A stretch of 22,903 nucleotides of DNA from DATBMY01 sp036554605 (GTDB lineage Bacteria > Acidobacteriota > Blastocatellia > UBA7656), in NCBI GenBank assembly GCA_036554605.1, contig DATBMY010000341.1, positions 1-22,903 on the forward strand, written 5' to 3'. The notes beneath the pieces are model-generated. The model worked only from the letters and a program-made list of their open reading frames with translations. It did no database searches and was not told the DNA's origin. Each line of letters opens with the position of its first letter. Positions within the stretch are counted from its first letter, which is position 1. Below, one piece after another: positions 1-8,027 of this stretch. Position numbers and translations under genes: made by a program.

Positions 1-858
1 GTTCGCGCCAAAATCGAGAGGCGCAGGTCGGCCGTCGCGTGGCACGAGATATTCGAGCAGTTCTATGCCCGGCCCGCTCGCCGCCCTGAGCGCCGTTATG
101 CGCAGCCGCGCGCCGAAGACGTTATTGAGCCGCTCCTGTTCGGGGCCGTAATTCTCGCTTTCGCCCGCCACCTTCATCCCGAGCAGGTCCCGGTAAAATC
201 GCAGGCTCACATCGGTGTCGCCGACGACTATAGCCGTGTGGTCTATCCCCAGAAAGAGCCTGTCGCTCGGGCGGCGCCACTTCTCTAACCCTTTGTCGGG
301 CGGGAACTGCAATATCTCAAGTGTGTGCTCGTCGGGATCTTTGAAATAGAATGCCTTTATTCCGCCCGCGTTCTTGTTCCAATCGGGCAGCCGCTGCGGC
401 CCGCTCGACGCGTGCCGCACCTTGTTTTGCCTGAGCCACTGGTAAGCCCGTTCCATGTCGCTCGTTATTATGGCGACGTGCTGGAACCATCTGTCATTAC
501 TACGCGAGTCCGCGGGGACCGGTTTTCCTTTAGGCGCGAGGTACTCGGTAAGCTCGATCATCTCCTGGCCGAGCTTCAAGCGGACCACGCGGATCCTCAG
601 CCCGAATACGCCTTCGAGGCGCTCGTACTCTTCGCCCGCAAGCTCTGTGTCCGAAACTTTTTCAAAGCCGAGCACGCGCGTGTAAAACTCAAGCGCGCGG
701 TCCATATCGCTCACGGTCATCCCGATCGCGCCTACCGCTTCGACCTGCGCGGGCGAGGCGTGAGCAGAAAAGGGGAAGCCGAAAGCCAGAGCGCACAGCG
801 CAAGGATCAACAATGTCCGGAGTCGCGCGTTTAGAAATCCGCCAGCCGCCGTTTTCAT
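1..858 (-). CDS. Secreted tandem VOC-family (glyoxalase/dioxygenase fold) protein, C-terminus cut by window edge
   Basis: The frame is open from the ATG at 858 to the window edge, giving 286 residues without a stop, so the 3' end is missing. The N-terminus (MKTAAGGFLNARLRTLLILA, then a hydrophobic stretch ending near AHA) reads as a signal peptide, so the product is probably periplasmic. Two VOC modules follow: residues about 40-165 (GAIGMTVSDMDRALEFYTRV ... HTLEILQFP) and about 185-286 (GIDHTAIVVGDTDVSLRFYR ... GIELLEYLVPRDG). The VOC fold covers glyoxalases, extradiol dioxygenases and resistance proteins, so no substrate can be named. An earlier ATG at 866 meets a stop after three codons. 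The start at 858 has a GGGAG ribosome site and lies 16 bases after the GMC stop, so the two are probably co-transcribed. The family call is sure, the function is not. Confidence 0.88.
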   Translation of the reverse strand, partial: MKTAAGGFLNARLRTLLILALCALAFGFPFSAHASPAQVEAVGAIGMTVSDMDRALEFYTRVLGFEKVSDTELAGEEYERLEGVFGLRIRVVRLKLGQEMIELTEYLAPKGKPVPADSRSNDRWFQHVAIITSDMERAYQWLRQNKVRHASSGPQRLPDWNKNAGGIKAFYFKDPDEHTLEILQFPPDKGLEKWRRPSDRLFLGIDHTAIVVGDTDVSLRFYRDLLGMKVAGESENYGPEQERLNNVFGARLRITALRAASGPGIELLEYLVPRDGRPAPLDFGAN

Positions 859-874
859 CGTTTCATCTCCCGGG

Positions 875-2419
875 TTAATTCAATCGCTTTAGCAGATGAT
901 CGCCCACGCGAAGGGCGTTGGCCATAATCGTCAGCCCCGGATTTACCGCGGCTGATGATGGGAAGAAGCTGCCGTCGACGACATAGAGGTTATCCAGATC
1001 GTGCGTCTTGCAGTTGGCGTCAAGCACCGACCGCCGCGAGTCGTTGCCGAAGCGCATAGTGCCGTTCTGGTGCGCCACCTTCGCAAGCGGCATGCGCTTG
1101 CCTATGTAAGCGCTCATCGGTATCAGATGCTCCGTGCAGTTGATGTGCTTCAGCAGGCTCTTGAGCTTTGCCGTCAGTCGATTGTGACCTTCGAGATTAT
1201 TCGGCTGGTAATGAAGCTGTATCCGGCCATCTCTGGTCAGCGTCACGCGGTTTGCGGGATCGGGCAGGTCTTCCGACGTAAGCCAGAAGTCTAGCGAATG
1301 GCGCGCCATGTATTCGAGCGTAAATCCGGGCGTAACGGTCGGCGCGCCTGCCGCGAATATATTTCGGTCGAACTTGCCGACAAACGAGATATGGCCCATC
1401 GGAAAGTCCCAGTCTTTAGACGCGAAATAGAAATCGTTCAGCCCGAGCGTCTTTTGAAATATGGTCGGGTTCTCGCAGCGCGAGATGGCGATCAGTACCG
1501 AGTTGAGGTGGGACATGTAATTGCGCCCTACCTGGTCCGAGCTGTTGGCAAGTCCGTTCGGATGTTTGTCAGAGGCCGAGCGCAGCATAAGCGCGGCCGA
1601 GTTTATCGCCCCGCAAGAGACAACCACTATATCGGCCGAAAGCTCCATCTTTTCGCCGTTGCGCTCGACGTGAAGGCGGCTGACAGCGCGACCGCTTCGA
1701 TCGGTTTCAAGCCGCGATACGTATGCGTTTGTCATTATCGAGACGTTAGAGTGCTCAAGCGCGGGCTCTACGCACACAACGTGGGCATCGGCCTTGGCGT
1801 TGACGAGGCACGGGAAACCGTCGCAGGTCGAGCAGCGAATGCAGCGGCTCTTTTGTGGATTCTGCTCGTCGAGCATTATGCCTACCGGAAGCATGAAAGG
1901 CTGGTGGCCGAGCTTCTTCAGATCGTCGCTGAGCTGTTGTATGCGTGCTTCGTGGCTTACGGCCGGAAACGGGTAGGGGCGCGAGGCCCACGGCTCTGTC
2001 GGGTCTTCGCCGCGGTTGCCGTGAACATGGTATAGATACTCGGCCTCGGTATAGTACGGCTCAAGCTCTTCATAGCTGATCGGCCAGGCGGGCGAGACGC
2101 CGCCGTGATGGCGCACCTCGCCAAAATCTTCCCGCCGCAGTCGAAGCAGCGCCGCGCCATAAAATTTCGTGTTCCCGCCGACGAAATAGTGCTGGCCGGG
2201 CTTGAACTCTCGCCCCGCCGGGTCGAGCCAGTTCTCCGCGTTGTCGTATCGCCCTTCGAGCACGACAGATTGCGTCTCCCAGTTCTGCTTCTCGCGCCGC
2301 AGAAAATCGCCGCGCTCTAAAAGCAGTATTCGCTTGCCCGACGGGGCCAGCCGGTAAGCGAGCGTTCCGCCGCCCGCTCCGGTCCCGATGATTATCACGT
2401 CGTAATGGTTAGTTGACAT
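875..2419 (-). CDS. GMC-family FAD-dependent oxidoreductase (choline/sugar dehydrogenase type) with a four-cysteine cluster
   Basis: 514 residues. The N-terminal dinucleotide fold is clear: YDVIIIGTGAGGG at 6-18 (G12-x-G14-x-x-G17) followed by LLLERGD at 32-38. The FAD-binding stretch VGGNTKFYGAALLRLRREDF lies at about 80-99. The C-terminal catalytic region has HQNGTMRFG (His450) and AAVNPGLTIMANALR (Asn493), the His/Asn pair expected of GMC enzymes. Members oxidise primary alcohols, sugars or polyols using FAD. CIRCSTCDGFPC at 193-204 places four cysteines as C-x2-C-x2-C-x4-C, which could bind an Fe-S cluster or a metal (inference). No signal peptide is visible, and no cytochrome or gluconate-dehydrogenase small subunit is next to it. 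The start has an AGGAG site. It sits between a DM13 protein and a VOC protein with short gaps, suggesting one operon. Substrate unknown. Confidence 0.92.
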   Translation of the reverse strand: MSTNHYDVIIIGTGAGGGTLAYRLAPSGKRILLLERGDFLRREKQNWETQSVVLEGRYDNAENWLDPAGREFKPGQHYFVGGNTKFYGAALLRLRREDFGEVRHHGGVSPAWPISYEELEPYYTEAEYLYHVHGNRGEDPTEPWASRPYPFPAVSHEARIQQLSDDLKKLGHQPFMLPVGIMLDEQNPQKSRCIRCSTCDGFPCLVNAKADAHVVCVEPALEHSNVSIMTNAYVSRLETDRSGRAVSRLHVERNGEKMELSADIVVVSCGAINSAALMLRSASDKHPNGLANSSDQVGRNYMSHLNSVLIAISRCENPTIFQKTLGLNDFYFASKDWDFPMGHISFVGKFDRNIFAAGAPTVTPGFTLEYMARHSLDFWLTSEDLPDPANRVTLTRDGRIQLHYQPNNLEGHNRLTAKLKSLLKHINCTEHLIPMSAYIGKRMPLAKVAHQNGTMRFGNDSRRSVLDANCKTHDLDNLYVVDGSFFPSSAAVNPGLTIMANALRVGDHLLKRLN

Positions 2420-2453
2420 GGCTTTCTCCTCGCGCCTGCCTCTGAGCTGTATG

Positions 2454-2939
2454 CTATCGGCGGCTGAGCGGAGCGGTGGCGAAATTGACGCCGAACCGGC
2501 GGCACCATATCGTCACCGAGTTGTACTTGGAAATATCGAGGTCAGACGGCACGTCGTAGTTCTGATCGCCCAGGTTTCCCTTGAGCGCGCCGAGATCGAC
2601 GAACTGAGAGTTCTTAACAGTATCGTTGTCGGATGCGTCCGGCGCCGTCCCGAGATAGACTCGCACGTCCGGGCCGTTGGAGGTCTCGAAATTGGTAAAG
2701 CGAAGCACGCGCTTGCCGTCAGGCAACTCAAAGAGGGACGCGCTGCCCGCGCCTTTGTGCGCCACGTCATGAAAAGCGCCTTCGGCAAGCGTCGTCGTTG
2801 CGGCAGCGGTGCCGGCCGAAGCGGTCGGGAACGTCTCGTTGACCGTTGCATTGATGAACAGAAGCTCCGGCCGGAATAGAAACCATCCGCCCAGCAAAAG
2901 AACTATTCCAATAAGAATCAATATCGTGCGTCGTTTCAT
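2454..2939 (-). CDS. Membrane-anchored DM13-domain protein
   Basis: 161 residues. The N-terminal segment RRTILILIGIVLLLGGWFLF is a single membrane anchor or uncleaved signal, placing the rest outside the inner membrane. A DM13 domain covers about residues 50-158: it has GAGSASLFELPDGKRVLRF, then FETSNGPDVRVYLG, and ends with the typical VTIWCRRFGVNFATAPL carrying the single conserved cysteine. DM13 domains have been proposed, from sequence analysis, to act in redox or electron transfer beside DOMON domains; no reaction is established here. An AAGGAG site precedes the ATG. The GMC oxidoreductase starts 34 bases downstream, so the two are probably one transcription unit, and a redox partnership is possible (inference). 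Family call is confident. Confidence 0.88.
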   Translation of the reverse strand: MKRRTILILIGIVLLLGGWFLFRPELLFINATVNETFPTASAGTAAATTTLAEGAFHDVAHKGAGSASLFELPDGKRVLRFTNFETSNGPDVRVYLGTAPDASDNDTVKNSQFVDLGALKGNLGDQNYDVPSDLDISKYNSVTIWCRRFGVNFATAPLSRR

Positions 2940-3085
2940 CTGAATATCTCCTTGAAAAACTCATGCTTTAGATCGCGCTGTTAAAGAGCGTCTCGTTTCA
3001 CTTGTAGAATGCCCTCCGCCGCGCAAATAATTCCCGAGCCTGGCATGAATTTAATATTGGGTAGTGATGGAATGGGGGCGGCCGT
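2940..3085. other. Intergenic gap upstream of the DM13-GMC-VOC unit
   Basis: 146 bases between the end of the SMP-30 gene and the DM13 start. It should hold the promoter of the DM13-GMC-VOC unit or the end of the MFS-SMP-30 unit. Apart from the DM13 ribosome site I see no convincing -35/-10 pair, terminator with T-tract or small gene. Confidence 0.4.
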
Positions 3086-4117
3086 TTAGAATCCGTGGCC
3101 GCGTGTATTGAGTCTTATTCTGTAGATCGCCTTGTCAGCGGTTATGTAAAGAACCGAGCCGTCATCACCCCACGCGCAGTTGGCCGTTGGAACACCTGTT
3201 TCGATAAACCCGAGATGCGTCGCGTCCGGGGCGAATATGTAAATGCCGCCTGGGCCGGTGGCAAAGAGATTGCCTTCGCGGTCGACCTTCAACCCATCGG
3301 GCGCGCCTCTCCTCGTCTTCGTAAATGGCTTCGCGTCGAAAAAGAGGCGGCCGTTGGTTATCGTCCCATCATCTTTCACGTCGTAAGCAAGCCATGCGGG
3401 GCGCTCGGCGCTGACATCGGTTACATAGAGCGTCTTCTCATCGGGCGAGAAGGCGATCCCGTTCGGCGCTTTGATCTCTTTCGTAAGCAGAGTGAGCCGG
3501 CCGTCGCCCGACAATCTATAGACGCCGCAAAATGGCAACTCTCTGCGCGGATCTTTAAACGTGCCCGGCAACCCAAAGGGCGGGTCCGTAAAATAGATGT
3601 CTCCATTCGATTTCAATATGAGGTCGTTGGGACTATTGAGACGCTTGCCCTCAAAGCGATCAACAAGCGTCGTCTTGCGCCCGTCCGCTTCGAGCCGCGC
3701 GATGCGACGGTCGCCGTGCTCGGCTAAAAGCAGGTGGCCGCTTCTATCGATCGCCAGCCCGTTCGATCCGGGCTCGCGCCCTTCGAACAAAGCTGTGCCG
3801 GTGTAGCCGCTCGGCTTTAAAAAGAGGCTAACGCCATCATTCTCTTTCCACTTATAGACGGCATTGGCCGGTATGTCGGAGAAGAGCAGATGCCCGCCGC
3901 GCCGGTCCCACACCGGACCTTCGACCCAGTTAAATCCATCGGCAAGCTTTTCAAGCGCGGCATCCTTCGGCACGAGCCTGTCGAGCCGCGAGTCGAACCT
4001 CACAACCTTCCCTGAATCTTTCGGCTCTTTCCGCATATGCGCTCCCACGGGCAAAGATATACTCGCGGCGAAAACGAGCGCAATTGGAATATGGAGTTTA
4101 TGAAGCAGTTTTCTCAT
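3086..4117 (-). CDS. Secreted SMP-30/gluconolactonase-family protein (short form)
   Basis: 343 residues with a cleavable signal peptide (IPIALVFAASISLPVGAHM). The SMP-30/LRE six-bladed propeller starts near residue 55. The three usual metal ligands can be placed: Glu66 in NWVEGPVW, Asn219 in KAPNGIAFSPDE and Asp274 in GAPDGLKVDREGN. The signature LNSPNDLILKSNGDIYFTDP lies at 160-179. Family members hydrolyse sugar lactones or other lactones with a divalent metal; the exact substrate cannot be read from sequence. The start overlaps the MFS stop by 4 bases (ATGA) and has a GGGAG site inside the MFS gene, so translation is probably coupled to the transporter. A longer paralogue with the same core lies about 1.3 kb away. 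Periplasmic location is inferred. Confidence 0.92.
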   Translation of the reverse strand: MRKLLHKLHIPIALVFAASISLPVGAHMRKEPKDSGKVVRFDSRLDRLVPKDAALEKLADGFNWVEGPVWDRRGGHLLFSDIPANAVYKWKENDGVSLFLKPSGYTGTALFEGREPGSNGLAIDRSGHLLLAEHGDRRIARLEADGRKTTLVDRFEGKRLNSPNDLILKSNGDIYFTDPPFGLPGTFKDPRRELPFCGVYRLSGDGRLTLLTKEIKAPNGIAFSPDEKTLYVTDVSAERPAWLAYDVKDDGTITNGRLFFDAKPFTKTRRGAPDGLKVDREGNLFATGPGGIYIFAPDATHLGFIETGVPTANCAWGDDGSVLYITADKAIYRIRLNTRGHGF

Positions 4118-5355
4118 ATACTATTCGTCTCCCGCGAGATCAGCTCGACATCGATTCGGGCGCGCCGCGCGCTTGCCAGCATCAGCAATTCATAAAGCGA
4201 TAACAACAGCGCCGCGGCTACAAACAGGCCGGGGGCAATCGCCTCAAGCCCGAGCGAGCCGGCCAGCACGCCTATCGCGGCCGGCACGAGCGACGCGCCG
4301 AGCACCGCGGCCGCTATCTGGAACCCAACCGCATTCGCGGTATGGCGCGGCCCCAGGCGCGCGGGCGTCGTTGCAATCAACGAGGGAAAGACCGGCGCAA
4401 GCGCCAGGCCAATTAAAACGAGCCCCGCAAGTGTAATTGCGTCCGCGGCGTTCAGCCATACCAGCAACGCGCCCGCCGCCGCGCCCAATATCGCGAAGCG
4501 CATGAGCCGCTCGACAGAGCTGTAACCGATTATTGCTCCGGCCAGCATGCGCCCGGCCATCAAGCCGCCCCAGTAAGCGCTCACCCATATTCCGGCCGCG
4601 CCCATCTCTACGCCGCGCGATTCGGTCAAAAGGGTATAAGCCCAGGCCCCGGCCGAGGCTTCAATCCCGGCATAGACGAAGAAAACGGCTATCGATAGCC
4701 ATGCGGCCCGCAAGCGCAACGTTGCGAGCGCCGGGACTGCCCGCGCGCTCGCGCTTGAATCATCAGACTCTTGCCGGGCAGTTTCCTTCTTTTTCGAATG
4801 CCATCGCTTGCGCGTGACGGCGAAGCAGGCGGCAAGAAGCAGCTGCCATAAGCCTACTATCGCGTATCCCGATTGCCACGAACGGCCTGACATAAGCACG
4901 CTCGTCATAACGACCGGCCCCGCTGTCGCGCCTATGCCGTAACACGCGTGGAGCCAGTTGACGACTCTCGGGCTGAACTCGGTGGCGGCATATGTGTTCA
5001 GCCCGGCGTCTATCGCGCCCGCCCCGATCCCGGAAAGCACGGCGAGCGCGAGCATCACCCACCATGCGGGCGCAAGCGCGTACCCGATCAAGCTCACCGA
5101 AGTGGCCAGGCAACTGAGCGCGAGAAGCGCGCCGACTCCAGTGCGCGCAAGCACGCGCCCGCTGCTGAAGCTCGATACGAGATACCCGGCGGTAAACATG
5201 ACAAGCAGAGCGCCGAGCGCGTCAACCGGGAGCGCGAAAGAAGCTCTGATAGAAGGCCACGCAATGCCGAGCAGCCCGTCGGGCAGGCCGAGGCTGATGA
5301 AGCCAAGGTAGGCCAGGCCGATCAGCAAGAATCTCGGTCTTTTTTCTGAGTCCAT
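4114..5355 (-). CDS. MFS transporter, FucP-like sugar/metabolite permease type
   Basis: 413 residues, strongly hydrophobic throughout, with about 12 predicted membrane helices. A charged cytoplasmic loop (RKRWHSKKKETARQESDD) lies near the middle, as usual between the two six-helix halves. The first helix region FISLGLPDGLLGIAWPSIRA and the motif GIGAGAIDAGLNTYAA resemble the FucP/YdeN-like branch of the major facilitator superfamily, whose members import sugars or other small molecules; the substrate here is unknown. The ATG at 5355 is preceded by AGAAGG. Its stop overlaps the start of the SMP-30 lactonase by four bases, which suggests that transport and lactone hydrolysis concern the same or related compounds (inference). 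Confidence 0.88.
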   Translation of the reverse strand: MDSEKRPRFLLIGLAYLGFISLGLPDGLLGIAWPSIRASFALPVDALGALLVMFTAGYLVSSFSSGRVLARTGVGALLALSCLATSVSLIGYALAPAWWVMLALAVLSGIGAGAIDAGLNTYAATEFSPRVVNWLHACYGIGATAGPVVMTSVLMSGRSWQSGYAIVGLWQLLLAACFAVTRKRWHSKKKETARQESDDSSASARAVPALATLRLRAAWLSIAVFFVYAGIEASAGAWAYTLLTESRGVEMGAAGIWVSAYWGGLMAGRMLAGAIIGYSSVERLMRFAILGAAAGALLVWLNAADAITLAGLVLIGLALAPVFPSLIATTPARLGPRHTANAVGFQIAAAVLGASLVPAAIGVLAGSLGLEAIAPGLFVAAALLLSLYELLMLASARRARIDVELISRETNSI

Positions 5356-5405
5356 CGCTCGCGCCTTCTCTCCAGAGAAAAGCTTATCACGCCACGGGCC
5401 TCTAA

Positions 5406-5418
5406 ATACCGGCGGTAT
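5406..5418. promoter_or_regulatory. 13-base perfect palindrome between two transcription units
   Basis: ATACCGGCGGTAT is a perfect inverted repeat (six pairs around one base) in the 80-base gap between the long SMP-30 gene (stop at 5436) and the MFS start (5355). It could be an operator for the MFS-SMP-30 unit or a small 3' hairpin for the unit above. No T-tract follows, so it is not a good intrinsic terminator. Weak evidence. Confidence 0.25.
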
Positions 5419-5435
5419 GCTTTTGCTTGCTCGAT

Positions 5436-7100
5436 CTAGTTGCCATTCTTTGTCTCTATCGCGGGAAGATCGCCCGCTGTCATAAGACGCATGCGATAGA
5501 GCCCGCTACGCGCGCACAGGTAAAGCGTGTGGCCGTCGTCGCCCCATGCCATGTTGTGTATGTGGCGCGGGGCTATGATCGTTCCGAGGTGACGCCCCTC
5601 CGCCGAGATCACCCACAATCCGCCCGGGCCTGAGACGTAGAGGTTTCCTTTGAGGTCTAGCTTGATCCCATCAATAGCATCTTCGCCTTCGGCATTCGTC
5701 ATATCGAAAAAGATCGCCCCCTTGCCGAGCGTGCCGTCGGCGTTGACTTCATAACGCATTATGATTTTCTTCTTCTCGTCCCAGTTGCCGACGTACAGGT
5801 ATTTCTCGCCGGGCGACAAGGCTATGCCGTTAGGCCCGGCCAGTTCTTTGCTGAGGAGTCGAAGCTTTCCTTTGCGAATCGAATAGACGCCGCTGAATGG
5901 AAGCTCTTTGCGCGGGTCATCGAAGAACTTCGGCAGGCCGAAAGGCGGGTCGGTGAAGAAGAGCGTCCCGTCCGAGCGATAAACCAGATCGTTCGGGCTG
6001 TTGAGCCGCTTGCCTTCGTAGCTGCTGGCAAGCACCGTAATGGTCCCGTCTTTTTCAATACGCGACACGCGGCGATTGCCGTGCTCGTTTATCGTGAGCC
6101 GCCCCTCGCGGTCAAGCGCCAGGCCGTTCGATCCAGGCTGCCCGTACTCGGCCACGTCCGCGCCCGAGTACCCGCTATTGCGCCGCAGCGTCTCAAGTCT
6201 TCCCGCGTTCGCGCCGTCGGGGGTGTACTTATAAATAATGTTGCTGTTGGGATCGCTGAAGAGAAGGTAGCCACCGTCTGCGACCCACACCGGGCCTTCG
6301 GTAAATTTGAAACCCTCGGCCAGCTTGAACATCTTAGGATTCGGGCCGACGATCTCATCTATGCGCGGGTCTTTCTTTAAGATTTCCACATTGACTTCGC
6401 TCGGCGTGATTGCGACCGGGCCCGCCGCGCCGCGATAAAATTCGAGCCGCGCGTAACGCATCCATATAAAGTTCGTGGGCGGGTTCGACAGCGGTCCGTT
6501 TATGCCGAAGACGGCGAGCTGTATCTGTTGTCCGGGCCTCACGCCGCGCCCGATCACCAGCCGGTTCGGCGCGTTCCATCCAGACACGACCGAGCCTCCC
6601 ATCTGGCCGAGCGTGCGCGTAAGCTCTCCGTCAACCCAGACCTCCGCATAATCGTCGAGCGCGGTCTCGAAAATAAGGGTCGAGCCCTCGGTACTAAAAT
6701 CGCCGACGCGCTCGGGAACCGTCAGCTTTATGCGGTACCAGTTGAAGCACATGCGCCCGGTAGCGCGGCGCGTGGACAGCCTGGCGGGCGCGATTCGCTC
6801 CCAGCGCGAATCGTCGAAGCGTGCGCCGCCCGCTTTCGGCGTGAAATCATAAGTCTTGATAGGCGCGCCCGTCGGTTGACCGTCGGGGCCGGGGCCGCGG
6901 AAATCGACCTCTATGATCTTCGTATCGCTATAGCGCCATTCGCCTTTGACCATGCTCGCGCCTTCGACTGTCGCGAGATCGATGACCGCATCGGGCTTAC
7001 CGGTGAGCGGCGAATCGGCGCGGGCGGGCGATTCGCAAATCAAACCCAACGTCAGCGCTATGAGCGATGCGGCGAAAAACATCAAGAGTCTTGCTTTCAT
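5436..7100 (-). CDS. Secreted two-domain SMP-30/gluconolactonase-family protein with N-terminal jelly-roll (sugar-binding-like) domain
   Basis: 554 residues from the ATG at 7100, which has an AGGAG site; a TTG 21 bases earlier is in frame but overlaps the upstream gene and is less likely. A signal peptide (LLMFFAASLIALTLGLICES) comes first. Residues about 35-225 form a beta-rich domain resembling the galactose-binding/GH2-type jelly roll (ALDDYAEVWVDGELTRTLGQ, then NRLVIGRGVRPGQQIQLAVF). The SMP-30 propeller spans about 255-540, with metal ligands Glu268 (FTEGPVW), Asn424 (AGPNGIALSP) and Asp478 (AIDGIKLDLKGN) and the signature LNSPNDLVYRSDGTLFFTDP. It probably hydrolyses a lactone in the periplasm, with the first domain perhaps binding a carbohydrate (inference). 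It lies directly behind the GlcG-cupin gene, probably in one operon. Confidence 0.9.
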   Translation of the reverse strand: MKARLLMFFAASLIALTLGLICESPARADSPLTGKPDAVIDLATVEGASMVKGEWRYSDTKIIEVDFRGPGPDGQPTGAPIKTYDFTPKAGGARFDDSRWERIAPARLSTRRATGRMCFNWYRIKLTVPERVGDFSTEGSTLIFETALDDYAEVWVDGELTRTLGQMGGSVVSGWNAPNRLVIGRGVRPGQQIQLAVFGINGPLSNPPTNFIWMRYARLEFYRGAAGPVAITPSEVNVEILKKDPRIDEIVGPNPKMFKLAEGFKFTEGPVWVADGGYLLFSDPNSNIIYKYTPDGANAGRLETLRRNSGYSGADVAEYGQPGSNGLALDREGRLTINEHGNRRVSRIEKDGTITVLASSYEGKRLNSPNDLVYRSDGTLFFTDPPFGLPKFFDDPRKELPFSGVYSIRKGKLRLLSKELAGPNGIALSPGEKYLYVGNWDEKKKIIMRYEVNADGTLGKGAIFFDMTNAEGEDAIDGIKLDLKGNLYVSGPGGLWVISAEGRHLGTIIAPRHIHNMAWGDDGHTLYLCARSGLYRMRLMTAGDLPAIETKNGN

Positions 7101-7117
7101 AATAATTCTCCTACCGG

Positions 7118-7990
7118 TCAACGCACCTTAACGACATAGTAAGTGAGGGGACCGCTGACTTCCTTAAACCAGTGGGGCGTTCCGCTCGGGACCGTTATCA
7201 CATCGCCTCGCGAGATTCGTCGCGTCTCGCCTCCGCTGATTGCCGCGCCGCGAATTTCGTCCGGCGCCGTCGTCTTCGCCTCGACAATAGAGCCGCCGGT
7301 GACGAAAGTGGCCGAGCCTTCAAGCACGTAAATGATATCGGTGTCTTTCATGTGCGCTTCGGCCATGCCGGATGATTCGCGGCGGCTCGCGTGGACCATG
7401 TAGTTACGGCCGTCGCCTTCGCCTACGAGGACGGCGCCTTTCGAAAACGCCTCGGCGACCTGGTCTTTAGTGAAGTAACTGACCGCGCCGTTTGCGGCCG
7501 CGTTTTCGCCGAGCGCGTTCGCTCCGGCAATGGCAAGCTCTTCGTCCTGCTGAGCGCTGGCCGCGCCGCTGACCCCGACGCCTCCTACGATCTGGCCATC
7601 AACGACTACGGGGATGCCGCCTTGCAGCGGAGTAAATAGCGTATCGGGGAGCGTGACCATTGCCGTGCGGCCGTTCTTGATTATCTCTTCGAAGAACTTC
7701 GTCGGGCGCTTAAACAATACGGCCGTCCGCGCTTTGCCTATTGATATATTGGCGCCCGCGGCGAAAGTTCCGTCGAGCCGGTGCAGCGCCATAAGGTTCC
7801 CGCCGTCGTCAACCACGGCGATTACCGCGCCGGGCGCATTCTTCTTCTTAGCCTCGGCCTCGGCGGCGGCAATGACTTTCTTCGCGCCTTCGAGCGTGAG
7901 GCTTTTTTTGTCCGCCACCTGCGCGCTTGCCGCGACGGCGAGCGCCGAAATGAACAGAGCTATCGCTATACTTCTTATAAGAGATTTCAT
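7118..7990 (-). CDS. Secreted GlcG/HbpS (haem-binding, DUF336-type) protein fused to a C-terminal cupin
   Basis: 290 residues with a clear signal peptide (IRSIAIALFISALAVAASAQ). Residues about 28-165 are a GlcG/HbpS domain: LTLEGAKKVIAAAEAEAKKK, AVIAVVDDGGNLMALHRLDG, SIGKARTAVLFKRPT, then PLQGGIPVVVDGQIVGGVGV. HbpS proteins bind haem; GlcG itself has no settled reaction. Residues about 190-290 are a cupin: the first motif EAHMKDTDIIYVLEG has Glu where the first of the usual two histidines would be and Asp for the usual Glu; the second motif is GDVITVPSGTPHWF. The metal site is therefore probably altered but present. The ATG has AAGGAGGAAG ahead of it. The SMP-30 gene downstream starts 17 bases past this stop. 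A role in handling a small redox or carbonyl compound is inference only. Confidence 0.88.
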   Translation of the reverse strand: MKSLIRSIAIALFISALAVAASAQVADKKSLTLEGAKKVIAAAEAEAKKKNAPGAVIAVVDDGGNLMALHRLDGTFAAGANISIGKARTAVLFKRPTKFFEEIIKNGRTAMVTLPDTLFTPLQGGIPVVVDGQIVGGVGVSGAASAQQDEELAIAGANALGENAAANGAVSYFTKDQVAEAFSKGAVLVGEGDGRNYMVHASRRESSGMAEAHMKDTDIIYVLEGSATFVTGGSIVEAKTTAPDEIRGAAISGGETRRISRGDVITVPSGTPHWFKEVSGPLTYYVVKVR

Positions 7991-8027
7991 AGTCGCTTCC
8001 TCCTTGAAGCTTTATATGCTTATTAAG

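Noticed and set aside
1298..2035. Plus-strand open frame of 245 codons opposite the GMC gene
   Set aside because: Entirely antisense to a well-supported GMC oxidoreductase, with no recognisable domain.
5366..5379. TTCTCTCCAGAGAA palindrome upstream of the MFS gene as an operator
   Set aside because: It overlaps the purine-rich ribosome-site region on the minus strand, and the self-complementarity of such a short stretch can be chance.
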